Source of the DNA: SZUA-229 sp041589455
GTDB lineage: Bacteria; Pseudomonadota; Gammaproteobacteria; SZUA-229
Direction of reading: 5' to 3'
Length of the DNA: 8,175 nucleotides
NCBI GenBank assembly: GCA_041589455.1
Contig: JBFHVQ010000100.1
Span: 1 to 8,175 of the forward strand
The stretch's first letter is position 1, and the number at the start of each line of letters is the position of its first letter. Made by a program: the position numbers and the translations under genes. The notes below the pieces were generated by a model. That model worked only from the letters and a program-made list of their open reading frames with translations. It was not told the origin of the DNA and made no database searches. Below are positions 1-6,043 of the stretch, piece by piece.

Positions 1-200
1 GCTGATTTCTTATAAGGTTTATTCCAGTCGTTACCGAGTACATTCATCGCGTATAACACACGGCGATGAACCGGTTTTAAACCATCTCTTACATCGGGAA
101 GTGCCCTGCCGACAATTACGCTCATCGCATAATCGAGGTAGGACTGGCGCATCTCATCTTCTAAATTGACGGGTACAACTTCTTTGGCAAATTCGGCCAT
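1..200 (-). CDS. gyrA: DNA gyrase subunit A, N-terminal fragment (cut by window edge)
   Basis: Reverse-strand translation from the ATG at 200 gives about 66 residues beginning MAEFAKEVVPVNLEDEM and continuing through SYLDYAMSVIVGRALPDVRD and GLKPVHRRVLYAMNVLG. This is the highly conserved start of GyrA, the DNA-cleaving subunit of the A2B2 gyrase that introduces negative supercoils. The visible part is the N-terminal arm and the beginning of the winged-helix breakage domain; the catalytic Tyr and the quinolone-resistance region lie beyond the left edge. ParC is the main alternative, but the N-terminal sequence and the YAMNVLGNDWNK stretch fit GyrA much better. The start codon is fixed by homology, but the preceding bases read CCCCC and no Shine-Dalgarno sequence is visible at normal spacing. 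The gene lies downstream of, and on the same strand as, the sdh operon, separated by 221 bp. Confidence 0.95.
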   Translation of the reverse strand, partial: MAEFAKEVVPVNLEDEMRQSYLDYAMSVIVGRALPDVRDGLKPVHRRVLYAMNVLGNDWNKPYKKS

Positions 201-292
201 GGGGGTTTTTTATCCGTTATCAATTGTGACTTTTTGACGACCTTAGAAATTGCTTCAGAGGCGATCAGAATCACACAGCTACAAAGCACGAA

Positions 293-321
293 ATTTTACC
301 ATAAATCAGTGACTAACGGTA
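293..321 (-). promoter_or_regulatory. Candidate gyrA promoter with extended -10
   Basis: On the minus strand TGGTAAAAT gives an extended -10 (TGn followed by TAAAAT, five of six consensus matches; hexamer at 293-298). The -35 region about 17 nt upstream (near 316-321) is poor, as is common with extended -10 promoters. It would start transcription near 286 and leave a leader of about 86 nt before the gyrA ATG. This is a motif call made by eye. Confidence 0.4.
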
Positions 322-343
322 ATCTGATTCACACTTAAATCAG
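302..343. repeat. Short direct repeat TAAATCAG x2 around the gyrA promoter
   Basis: TAAATCAG occurs at 302-309 and again at 336-343, 34 bp apart. The inverted core CTGATT lies between them at 324-329. The left copy lies in the -10/-35 spacer of the candidate gyrA promoter. It could be a regulator-binding pattern or chance in AT-rich DNA. Confidence 0.25.
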
Positions 344-383
344 CCTTAATACTGGTTATTTTTTGAGCATAAAATACCTGAGA

Positions 384-400
384 AAGGCGAATTACGCCTT
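384..400 (-). terminator. Weak hairpin terminator after the sdh operon
   Basis: AAGGCG (384-389) and CGCCTT (395-400) form a perfect 6-bp stem with a 5-nt AATTA loop, 22 nt past the stop codon of the DUF1249 gene. In the minus direction the stem is followed by TCTCAGGTATTTT, so the U-tract is broken and termination may be leaky, allowing some readthrough toward gyrA. Confidence 0.4.
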
Positions 401-421
401 ATTGGCTGTTTTAGTCTGTTT

Positions 422-931
422 TCAGGGCAAAACCCGGCTTGCTTGTGGGCTCAGAGCACCATTAAATACATGCTGCTGGCGTAGGCAGTATTTTAACCAT
501 TTGGCAAGGAAACGATTAAGCTGCCACTTCTGTCGACGCGCATCCGCTGGCACATTATCCAGCACCAAACGTCCATGGTGAAGCCGTCCGGACATCACCT
601 CGGCAAGCCCTGCATCGTGATAAATACGTATTTTCAAATTCGGCTCACGTCTCAATGCCGCTGCCTCATGAAAACAGTAGGTTAAAAACAACGTGGTGGT
701 GTATCGACTCCGCTCCTGAATTTCCAGATGCAAGTCAAGATGCCCTGGCACACTGGAAATAGCTTGTTGTTGAATTGAATCCAGCTGAGGAATCAGTTTA
801 CGCAGTTTAATGTAGTTATCTTCATACATATCCATCAGACTGACAAAGTCATCAGGCACCACATCTTCACAACCATACTGACTGGTATTACGTAAACAGT
901 TATTGAGGGGGGAAGCCAGTTTTTCGTTCAT
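422..931 (-). CDS. DUF1249 family protein (YqiB-like), 169 aa
   Basis: The protein resembles the E. coli YqiB family (DUF1249), whose biochemical function is not established. Visible family features are an N-terminal stretch with YEDNYIKLRKLIP (about residues 36-48), a central ERSRYTT motif (73-79), the RIYHDAGLAEV block (102-112) and a C-terminal QKWQLNRFLAKWLKYCL block (about 134-150). At 169 aa it is longer than the roughly 140-residue E. coli protein, the extra part being about 25 residues at the N-terminus. No signal peptide or membrane segment is evident, so it is probably cytoplasmic. The ATG at 931 overlaps the ygfX stop as ATGA, so translation is probably coupled, which makes this the last gene of the sdh operon. 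No clear Shine-Dalgarno sequence is visible. Family assignment is by recognised motifs; a role linked to succinate dehydrogenase would be inference from position only. Confidence 0.8.
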   Translation of the reverse strand: MNEKLASPLNNCLRNTSQYGCEDVVPDDFVSLMDMYEDNYIKLRKLIPQLDSIQQQAISSVPGHLDLHLEIQERSRYTTTLFLTYCFHEAAALRREPNLKIRIYHDAGLAEVMSGRLHHGRLVLDNVPADARRQKWQLNRFLAKWLKYCLRQQHVFNGALSPQASRVLP

Positions 932-1386
932 CTGGTAAGTGTATCATGAGATGGCAAATCGATACCGTTGACCCTGACCCAGACTCTGAATCGCCGGAAG
1001 ACATCTGCCTGAATATTATCGCGAAAAATCAGCACGCGACGCATTGTGCCATCCTGTAAAACAAAATGCAGTAAACAAAAAAACGGCGTAATCACACAGT
1101 TATGTTTTAGCTGCCCTGCACAGGACACAGTAGATACTGTAATTTGCCAACTACTATCAGCGTTCATACATAACGTTACGGGACGATGGCGTATGTAGGC
1201 ATTTGCCAGATAACTAAGCGATACTGCAAACAATAACAATTTGAGTAGCGATGATTCAAGATTCAGTTGTAAAACCGCCAGACTAGACAACAGACCGGCA
1301 ACAACAAGACACTTCAGGTAAATCCCTGAAACCCCAATATCAAGCAGTAACGGACTGTCGAATTTTCTGTACGAGTGCTGAGACAT
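928..1386 (-). CDS. ygfX: YgfX/CptA-like membrane protein, 152 aa
   Basis: This is a small membrane protein encoded immediately after sdhE, the position of ygfX (also named cptA) in E. coli and Serratia. Assignment rests on that context plus architecture. Two adjacent hydrophobic segments (about residues 20-38 and 43-60, for example YLKCLVVAGLLSSLAVL) are followed by a basic YIRHRP turn and a soluble C-terminal half that ends in a basic FRRFRVWVRV stretch, resembling the family. Published work on the E. coli homologue proposed a toxin role against FtsZ/MreB with YgfY/SdhE as antitoxin; SdhE was later shown to be a flavinylation factor, so the toxin-antitoxin reading is disputed. I chose the ATG at 1386; an in-frame TTG at 1449 would add 21 residues but has no Shine-Dalgarno support. 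The chosen start gives a 47-nt overlap with sdhE in another frame, and the stop overlaps the next gene's ATG. Confidence 0.75.
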   Translation of the reverse strand: MSQHSYRKFDSPLLLDIGVSGIYLKCLVVAGLLSSLAVLQLNLESSLLKLLLFAVSLSYLANAYIRHRPVTLCMNADSSWQITVSTVSCAGQLKHNCVITPFFCLLHFVLQDGTMRRVLIFRDNIQADVFRRFRVWVRVNGIDLPSHDTLTR

Positions 1387-1612
1387 GGCTATCGGATGAT
1401 TCCATATGACCCAGTAACAAGTCAAACAGTAACTGGTCAGGATAATCAAGAAACTGATCGAGGGTCGTTTTCTGTTGTAAATCCAGAGAACAGTATTGCT
1501 GTTTGATAAATTGATTCAACAAAATATCCAGCTCCAGCATACCACGGCGACAGCGCCACAACAGATTCGCATCAACCTCATCAGGCATACTCGTTGTGTT
1601 TGAAGACATCAT
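1340..1612 (-). CDS. sdhE: FAD assembly factor SdhE (YgfY/CptB), 90 aa
   Basis: SdhE is a small soluble protein that promotes covalent attachment of FAD to SdhA and related flavoproteins. The signature RGxxE motif is present as R23-G-M-L-E27 inside WRCRRGMLELD, followed by the helical pattern typical of the family (LDQFLDYPDQLLFDLLLG). Length matches the usual 80-95 residues. The start is one of two consecutive ATG codons (1612 and 1609); M9 is a third possibility because conservation begins near residue 14. The gene begins only 2 nt after the sdhB stop, so it is expressed as part of the sdhCDAB operon, directly beside the gene of its client complex. No strong Shine-Dalgarno sequence is visible, which fits translational coupling to sdhB. 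Confidence 0.93.
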   Translation of the reverse strand: MMSSNTTSMPDEVDANLLWRCRRGMLELDILLNQFIKQQYCSLDLQQKTTLDQFLDYPDQLLFDLLLGHMESSDSHVSALVQKIRQSVTA

Positions 1613-1614
1613 AT

Positions 1615-2310
1615 CTAGAACGACTTTTTAACCATCATTTTTTTGATATCACCAATTGCTTTTGTAGGGTTTAGTCCTTTAGGACAGACCTGTACACAGT
1701 TCATAATGGTATGACAGCGGAACAACTTGAAAGGGTCGTCCAGAGCCTGTAAACGCTCCTCAGTTTGCTGGTCTCGTGAATCATTGATAAAGCGAGCTGC
1801 CTGCAATAAAGCAGCAGGGCCAAGAAATTTATCCGGGTTCCACCAGAACGATGGGCAGGAAGTAGTGCAGCATCCACAAAGAATACACTCATACAAGCCA
1901 TCCAGCTTGTCTCTTTCCTGTGGGCTCTGTTGTAGTTCGACTTCCGGTAATGGATCCTTAACGGTCAGGTAAGGCTCAACATTGCGATACTGCTGATAAA
2001 ACTGATCCATATCGACAATCAGGTCGCGTATTACCGGCAGTCGCGGCATCGGTCTAATTTCTACGGGTTCTTTAAGACTATTTAAAGGCGTAATACAGGC
2101 CAGTCCATTGGAACCATTAATGTTCATACCATCGGAGCCACAGACACCTTCACGACAGGAACGACGAAAACCCAGCGCAGGATCCTGCTCTTTAATTAGT
2201 AAAAGCGCATCCAGTAACATCATGTCTGGCGTAACATCGTCCAGCACATAGTCCTGCATGTAAGGTTCTTTATCTGTTTCCGGATTGTATCGGTAAATGC
2301 GAAATCGCAT
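1615..2310 (-). CDS. sdhB: Succinate dehydrogenase iron-sulfur subunit, 231 aa
   Basis: SdhB carries electrons from the SdhA flavin to quinone through three Fe-S clusters on the cytoplasmic face of the membrane. All ligands are visible. The [2Fe-2S] site is C52, C57, D60, C72 in SCREGVCGSDG...LAC, with the Asp that E. coli SdhB also has. The [4Fe-4S] site uses C142, C145, C148 and C209, and the [3Fe-4S] site uses C152, C199 and C205 (motifs CILCGCC, CHTIMNC and VCPKGLNP). Length is close to the 238 residues of E. coli. The ATG at 2310 is preceded by a good ribosome binding site and lies 22 nt after the sdhA stop. The gene ends with TAG 2 nt before sdhE. It looks intact. Confidence 0.97.
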   Translation of the reverse strand: MRFRIYRYNPETDKEPYMQDYVLDDVTPDMMLLDALLLIKEQDPALGFRRSCREGVCGSDGMNINGSNGLACITPLNSLKEPVEIRPMPRLPVIRDLIVDMDQFYQQYRNVEPYLTVKDPLPEVELQQSPQERDKLDGLYECILCGCCTTSCPSFWWNPDKFLGPAALLQAARFINDSRDQQTEERLQALDDPFKLFRCHTIMNCVQVCPKGLNPTKAIGDIKKMMVKKSF

Positions 2311-2315
2311 AATGG

Positions 2316-2322
2316 CACCTTT
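2316..2322 (-). promoter_or_regulatory. Ribosome binding site of sdhB
   Basis: AAAGGTG on the minus strand, with AGG ending 7 nt before the ATG at 2310, sits in the 22-nt sdhA-sdhB gap and supports that start. It is one of the few clear Shine-Dalgarno sequences in the operon. Confidence 0.7.
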
Positions 2323-2332
2323 AAACTAAGCT

Positions 2333-4105
2333 TTAATAAACCCGTGCCTTAGGTGGGAAACTCGCCACCGACATGGGTTTGCTTCTTACGGGCTTGTAAT
2401 CAAGTTTACGCCCTTCTTTTGAATATAGCGTATGTTTCATCCAGTGTATGTCGTCACGTTCCGTGTGATCGATACGGGAGTGAGCTCCACGACTTTCATG
2501 GCGTGCCGCGGCTGAGTGAACAGTCGCTAGTGCTACATCCATCAGGTTTTCAAGTTCCAGCGCCTCGACACGAGCTGTATTAAATAGTGCTGAGTGATCT
2601 TTTATACGGGCATGCTTCAAACGCTCAGCCAGTTTCGAAACCTCATCGACGCCTTTATCCAGCACATCCTGTGTTCGGAAAACGCCACAGTTATCTTCCA
2701 TGACTTTTTGTAAATCACGTCGAATCACTTCGATTGACTCACCCTCACCAGTGTCGTCCCAACGATGCAGGCGCTGATACGCCTCTTCAATACTTTGCTC
2801 ATCCAGTGCTTTGTGATAGCGGTGCTCTTTAAGGTACTCAATGATATGATTTGCCGCTGAACGACCAAATACCAGAATATCCAGCAGTGAGTTACCACCG
2901 AGTCGATTCGCACCGTGTACTGACACACAGGCACACTCACCCGCCGCATACAAACCACTGACTGGCTCTTCTGGTGTATCTTTGACAGGAATTACAACCT
3001 GCCCCTGACGGTTCGTTGGAATCCCTCCCATAGTGTAGTGCGCCGTGGGATAAACCGGAATTGGCTGAGTGGCGGGATCAATACCCAGGAAAGTAATACA
3101 GGTCTGGCGAATACCCGGTAAGCGCGCCTGAAGCACGTCCTCTGGCAGGTGATCCAGTTTAAGCATGACATGATCTTTTTCAGGGCCGCAACCTCGACCC
3201 TCTTTAACTTCCGTATAAATAGATCGGCTCACCACATCACGGGAAGCCAGGTCTTTAGCACTAGGTGCATAACGCTCCATGAACCGTTCACCCTGCTCAT
3301 TAACCAGATAACCACCCTCACCTCTAGCACCCTCAGTGATCAACATCCCTCTACCAGCAATGCCGGTCGGATGAAATTGAAAGAACTCCATATCCTGAAG
3401 TGGTACGCCGGCACGTAATGCCATACCCATTCCATCACCAGTATTGATCAATGCATTGGTTGTAGTGCGATATAACTGACCGGCACCACCGGTTGCCAGC
3501 AGGGTTGTTTTCGCTTCAATGATTAATTCTTCGCCGCTATGAATATCAAAAACAAATGCACCGAGTACATTGCCTTCATTATCCTTGAGCATGTCGACCG
3601 CAAAGTACTCATCAAAGAAATGCGTTTTAGCGCGGATATTCTGCTGATAAAGGCTATGTAAGATCGCATGACCGGTGCGGTCTGCAGCCGCACAGGTTCG
3701 CGCCGCTTGTTCACCTCCAAAGTTCTGTGACTGACCACCGAATGGACGCTGATAAATTTTGCCATTATCCAGTCGTGAAAATGGTACACCAAAATGCTCC
3801 ATTTCATAGACAGCCTTAGGCGCTGCTCGACACATGTATTCAATGGCATCCTGATCTCCCAGGTAATCACTCCCCTTGACGGTATCGAACATATGCCAGT
3901 GCCAGTTATCCGGTAACACATTAGCCAGCGCAGCATTCATACCGCCCTGAGCAGCAACCGTATGTGAACGCGTCGGAAAAACCTTGGAGACTACGGCAAC
4001 GGACGCATCCGCCTCTGCCAGTTGCAGAGCAGCACGCAGGCCACCACCACCAGCACCAATAATCAGTGCATCAAAACGTCGTCTTGGTATGGAATCGATA
4101 CTCAT
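2333..4105 (-). CDS. sdhA: Succinate dehydrogenase flavoprotein subunit, 590 aa
   Basis: SdhA oxidises succinate to fumarate in the TCA cycle and passes electrons to covalently bound FAD. The N-terminal dinucleotide fold shows G17-A-G-G-G-G22. The FAD-linking histidine is H48 in TRSHTVAAQGG. Active-site blocks include FHPTG (H245), TEGARGEGG (257-265), the SRD arginine R289, AHYTMGG (His near 357) and NRLGGNSLL (Arg near 402), all matching E. coli positions with a small offset. The C-terminus ends in FPPKARVY, typical of the family, and the length equals the usual 588-590. The ATG at 4105 is preferred over an extension to 4141 because it overlaps the sdhD stop as ATGA and begins where family similarity begins. 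The protein should need SdhE, encoded two genes downstream, for flavinylation. Confidence 0.98.
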   Translation of the reverse strand: MSIDSIPRRRFDALIIGAGGGGLRAALQLAEADASVAVVSKVFPTRSHTVAAQGGMNAALANVLPDNWHWHMFDTVKGSDYLGDQDAIEYMCRAAPKAVYEMEHFGVPFSRLDNGKIYQRPFGGQSQNFGGEQAARTCAAADRTGHAILHSLYQQNIRAKTHFFDEYFAVDMLKDNEGNVLGAFVFDIHSGEELIIEAKTTLLATGGAGQLYRTTTNALINTGDGMGMALRAGVPLQDMEFFQFHPTGIAGRGMLITEGARGEGGYLVNEQGERFMERYAPSAKDLASRDVVSRSIYTEVKEGRGCGPEKDHVMLKLDHLPEDVLQARLPGIRQTCITFLGIDPATQPIPVYPTAHYTMGGIPTNRQGQVVIPVKDTPEEPVSGLYAAGECACVSVHGANRLGGNSLLDILVFGRSAANHIIEYLKEHRYHKALDEQSIEEAYQRLHRWDDTGEGESIEVIRRDLQKVMEDNCGVFRTQDVLDKGVDEVSKLAERLKHARIKDHSALFNTARVEALELENLMDVALATVHSAAARHESRGAHSRIDHTERDDIHWMKHTLYSKEGRKLDYKPVRSKPMSVASFPPKARVY

Positions 4106-4446
4106 TTGAATACAACCATAAATAATGACCTGAAGGCCCACAGGGCACTGCCAATAAGTGTTGCCCCGATCAGGCTTAACACGATTAATCTAAATGCCAC
4201 ATTCGGTACATAGTCCAGCACAATATCCCTGACTCCTATCCATGCGTGCCACAGTATTGCGACTACAAATAAACCAAGCGCGATGTTATTGACTGGCTGG
4301 CTTAACCAGTTCAACCAATTAGCCTGATTAAAAGGATCGTTAATCAACCAGCAAAAGAACACATAGAAAACATACAGTGCAATATAGACCGCACTGACAC
4401 GTTGAATCATCCAGGGGCGTAATCCCTGCAGGCCAGGAGAACTCAT
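4102..4446 (-). CDS. sdhD: Succinate dehydrogenase membrane anchor subunit SdhD, 114 aa
   Basis: This is one of the two membrane anchors that hold SdhAB on the inner membrane and form the heme b and ubiquinone site. Three hydrophobic helices are visible (about residues 17-35, 52-73 and 84-108). The second carries the HAWIGVRDIVLDYV block, with H67 as the expected heme ligand and D78-Y79 matching the Asp-Tyr pair near the quinone pocket of E. coli SdhD. The N-terminal GLRPWMIQRVSAVYI stretch is also typical. The start overlaps the sdhC stop by ATGA and its own stop overlaps the sdhA start in the same way, so the three genes are probably translationally coupled. Confidence 0.93.
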   Translation of the reverse strand: MSSPGLQGLRPWMIQRVSAVYIALYVFYVFFCWLINDPFNQANWLNWLSQPVNNIALGLFVVAILWHAWIGVRDIVLDYVPNVAFRLIVLSLIGATLIGSALWAFRSLFMVVFK

Positions 4447-4826
4447 AATATAATCACCACCGTCAGCCAGATAAATATAACGGCCTCAAGTCCAAACACC
4501 AGCCAGGAAAAAAAATTAGCCTGTTCTTTTTCCAGACCAATATCAAAATCGATCAACAGAAAACGAATACCCGCCAGCAGATGATGGATTATCGACCAGA
4601 GTAAAATCAAAAAAGCTAATTGAATAAGTGGCTGCTGTATTTGCGATCGTATTGCCTCGAATCCCGTCTCACCTTCAACCGATAAACCCAGCAGGTAAAC
4701 ACCATAAGGCACAGCAAGAAACATCAGTAAACCACTAATGCGATGAAAAATAGAAACAAAGCCCGTCACCGGCAGCTTTATTTTTATCAGATTTAAATAG
4801 AAAGGTCGGTTATCAGAGACCGCCAT
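4443..4826 (-). CDS. sdhC: Succinate dehydrogenase cytochrome b556 subunit SdhC, 127 aa
   Basis: This is the larger cytochrome b anchor of complex II. The quinone-site motif S25-I-F-H-R29-I-S-G is present (E. coli SILHRVSG). The heme-ligand histidine is most likely H82 in HHLLAGIRFLLIDF, aligned by its spacing to the following GIR. Three membrane helices are seen at about residues 23-47, 67-90 and 104-126. The leader RPFYLNLIKIKLPVTG also fits the family. The ATG at 4826 is preferred because it has a strong ribosome binding site and matches family length; an upstream in-frame GTG at 4904 would overlap the candidate promoter and add 26 unrelated residues. It is the first gene of the seven-gene operon and its promoter region is shared with the divergent ygfZ. 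Confidence 0.95.
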   Translation of the reverse strand: MAVSDNRPFYLNLIKIKLPVTGFVSIFHRISGLLMFLAVPYGVYLLGLSVEGETGFEAIRSQIQQPLIQLAFLILLWSIIHHLLAGIRFLLIDFDIGLEKEQANFFSWLVFGLEAVIFIWLTVVIIL

Positions 4827-4835
4827 GGCTGATTT

Positions 4836-4842
4836 TCCTTCC
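4836..4842 (-). promoter_or_regulatory. Ribosome binding site of sdhC
   Basis: The minus strand reads GGAAGGA, with AAGGA ending 9 nt before the ATG at 4826. This is the strongest Shine-Dalgarno sequence in the window and it decides the sdhC start in favour of 4826 over the GTG at 4904. Confidence 0.75.
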
Positions 4843-4884
4843 ACATTTGTTATTATATTTCCTGTTATTGTAGTGGATTGTATA

Positions 4885-4898
4885 AATTCTGCAGAATT
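4885..4898. repeat. 14-bp perfect palindrome AATTCTGCAGAATT
   Basis: The palindrome 4885-4898 reads the same on both strands with no central gap. It overlaps the candidate sdhC -10 (4896-4901) and the expected start site near 4889, the usual place for a repressor operator. I do not recognise it as the site of a named regulator. Confidence 0.5.
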
Positions 4899-4923
4899 AT
4901 CCACATCAACTATAAGCTGACAC
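4896..4923 (-). promoter_or_regulatory. Candidate sdhC operon promoter
   Basis: On the minus strand GTGTCA (4918-4923) and GATAAT (4896-4901) are separated by 16 nt, with four and five matches to the sigma70 -35 and -10 consensus. Transcription would begin near 4889 and give a leader of about 62 nt before sdhC. The -35 overlaps that of the divergent ygfZ promoter. This is a motif call only. Confidence 0.45.
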
Positions 4924-4945
4924 TACAATATAAACTGATTACTAT
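4917..4945 (+). promoter_or_regulatory. Candidate ygfZ promoter
   Basis: CTGACA (4917-4922) and TACTAT (4940-4945) lie 17 nt apart, with five and four consensus matches. The start would be near 4952, 28 nt before the ygfZ ATG at 4980. The -35 is shared back-to-back with the sdhC promoter, so the two units probably cannot be bound by polymerase at the same time. Confidence 0.45.
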
Positions 4946-4979
4946 CTACGATAATGTTTATTTTACTTCAGGTATACAC

Positions 4980-6029
4980 ATGAAACGCGAATGGCAAGAA
5001 TTTCTCACGGATGCAGGCGCAGAAATCGAAAACAATCGGGTGGTCAGTTTTGGCAACCTGCAACATGAACAGATGGTTGTCCACACCGGTCTGGTGATTA
5101 CGGATCTTAGCCATAAAGGCCTGATTGAAGCCAATGGCGAAGAAGCGACAGACTTTCTACAGGGCCAGTTAACCAATGATGTTCGCGATGTTAGCCAGCA
5201 ACACAGCCAGCTCAGTGCCTACTGTAACCATAAAGGTCGCATGCTGGCGAATTTCCGCATTTTTAAACGTCAGGAAAGTTATTACCTGCAAATTCCACAA
5301 GACCTACTGGAGCCCACACTAAAACGTATTGGCATGTTTATTCTGATGAGTAAGTTGACGCTTAAGGATAGTAGCCAGTCACTGATAGGCATCGGTGTCT
5401 CTGGCCCGAAAGCCGATCAACAACTTTCTCAACACATCACTGATCTCCCGGAAAACGTTGATGATGTGACTCAAGTCAGTGGTTACACCATTATCAAGAT
5501 CGCCGGTACACTGCCACGCTATGAGATATATGGCGACCTGGAAGCAATGAAAACACTCTGGTCAAACCTTGATGTTGATGCAGCACCGGTTGGTCAGGGC
5601 CCCTGGGAAAGCCTTGATATATCGGCGGGTATACCGACGATTTACCCTGAAACCAGCGAAGCTTTTGTTCCTCAGATGACCAATATGCAACTGGTGAATG
5701 GTGTCAGCTTCAAGAAAGGTTGTTACAGCGGTCAGGAAGTCGTCGCCAGAATGCAGTACCTCGGCAAACTTAAACGTCGCATGTTTAAAGTACTTGTCGA
5801 CACAAGCGATGCAGTAAAACCGGGAGATAAGCTATTCTGCGAAGGCTCAAGCAGTGGCCAGGGTACGGGCCAGATAGTCACTGCACAGGCAAACCCTAAT
5901 GGCGGTGTTGATGCTCTGGCAGTAATCGATATCAACGATGCGGAATCCGGCAAACTCCAGCTACATGATGCTAATGGACCCGCAGTAAATCTAACGACTC
6001 TCCCCTACAGTCTTGAAGAAAGCGCCTGA
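4980..6029 (+). CDS. ygfZ: YgfZ/IBA57 family folate-binding Fe-S maintenance protein, 349 aa
   Basis: YgfZ belongs to the glycine-cleavage T-protein-like (GcvT) fold family. In E. coli it binds folate and is needed for normal activity of several Fe-S enzymes, including the tRNA-modifying enzyme MiaB, hence its common name tRNA-modifying protein. The mitochondrial homologue IBA57 supports [4Fe-4S] enzymes and complex II. The diagnostic KGCYSGQE motif is present with its conserved cysteine at C248, followed by VVARMQYLGKLKRR. The N-terminal part has HKGLIEANGEEATDFLQGQL and NHKGRMLANFRIF, typical of GcvT-like folds. The ATG at 4980, behind a modest AGG element, is preferred over a TTG at 4878 that would add 34 unrelated residues and start upstream of the promoter. 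Length is somewhat above the 326 residues of E. coli. It is transcribed divergently from the sdh operon. Confidence 0.93.
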   Translation: MKREWQEFLTDAGAEIENNRVVSFGNLQHEQMVVHTGLVITDLSHKGLIEANGEEATDFLQGQLTNDVRDVSQQHSQLSAYCNHKGRMLANFRIFKRQESYYLQIPQDLLEPTLKRIGMFILMSKLTLKDSSQSLIGIGVSGPKADQQLSQHITDLPENVDDVTQVSGYTIIKIAGTLPRYEIYGDLEAMKTLWSNLDVDAAPVGQGPWESLDISAGIPTIYPETSEAFVPQMTNMQLVNGVSFKKGCYSGQEVVARMQYLGKLKRRMFKVLVDTSDAVKPGDKLFCEGSSSGQGTGQIVTAQANPNGGVDALAVIDINDAESGKLQLHDANGPAVNLTTLPYSLEESA

Positions 6030-6043
6030 ATAAAAGCACTATG

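Larger units (their letters stand above)
4866..4930. repeat. 10-bp perfect inverted repeat flanking the divergent promoters
   Basis: TATTGTAGTG at 4866-4875 is the exact reverse complement of CACTACAATA at 4921-4930, with 45 bp between the arms. The right arm overlaps both -35 hexamers and the left arm lies in the presumed sdhC leader. It could be a pair of half-sites for a regulator or looping protein, though chance is possible in AT-rich DNA. Confidence 0.5.

Noticed and set aside
363..581. Plus-strand open frame of 72 codons with a Cys/Arg-rich product
   Set aside because: It mostly overlaps the conserved DUF1249 gene on the other strand and the composition looks like an antisense shadow.
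928..1612. Calling sdhE-ygfX a confirmed toxin-antitoxin module
   Set aside because: SdhE is established as a flavinylation factor and the operon context fits complex II assembly; the toxin proposal for YgfX is disputed and nothing in this sequence supports it directly.
3149..3418. Plus-strand open frame inside sdhA, and similar minor frames at 2353-2583 and 4022-4213
   Set aside because: They lie antisense to conserved sdhA/sdhD codons, with no ribosome binding site or recognisable product.
3523..3936. Alternative minus-strand frame of 137 codons within sdhA
   Set aside because: It is an out-of-frame shadow of the highly conserved SdhA flavin domain.
4827..4904. N-terminal extension of SdhC to a GTG at 4904
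   Set aside because: It would overlap the candidate promoter, adds residues without family similarity, and ignores the strong GGAAGGA ribosome binding site before the ATG at 4826.
4878..4979. N-terminal extension of YgfZ to a TTG at 4878
   Set aside because: The added 34 residues have no similarity to the family and the frame would start upstream of the predicted promoter.
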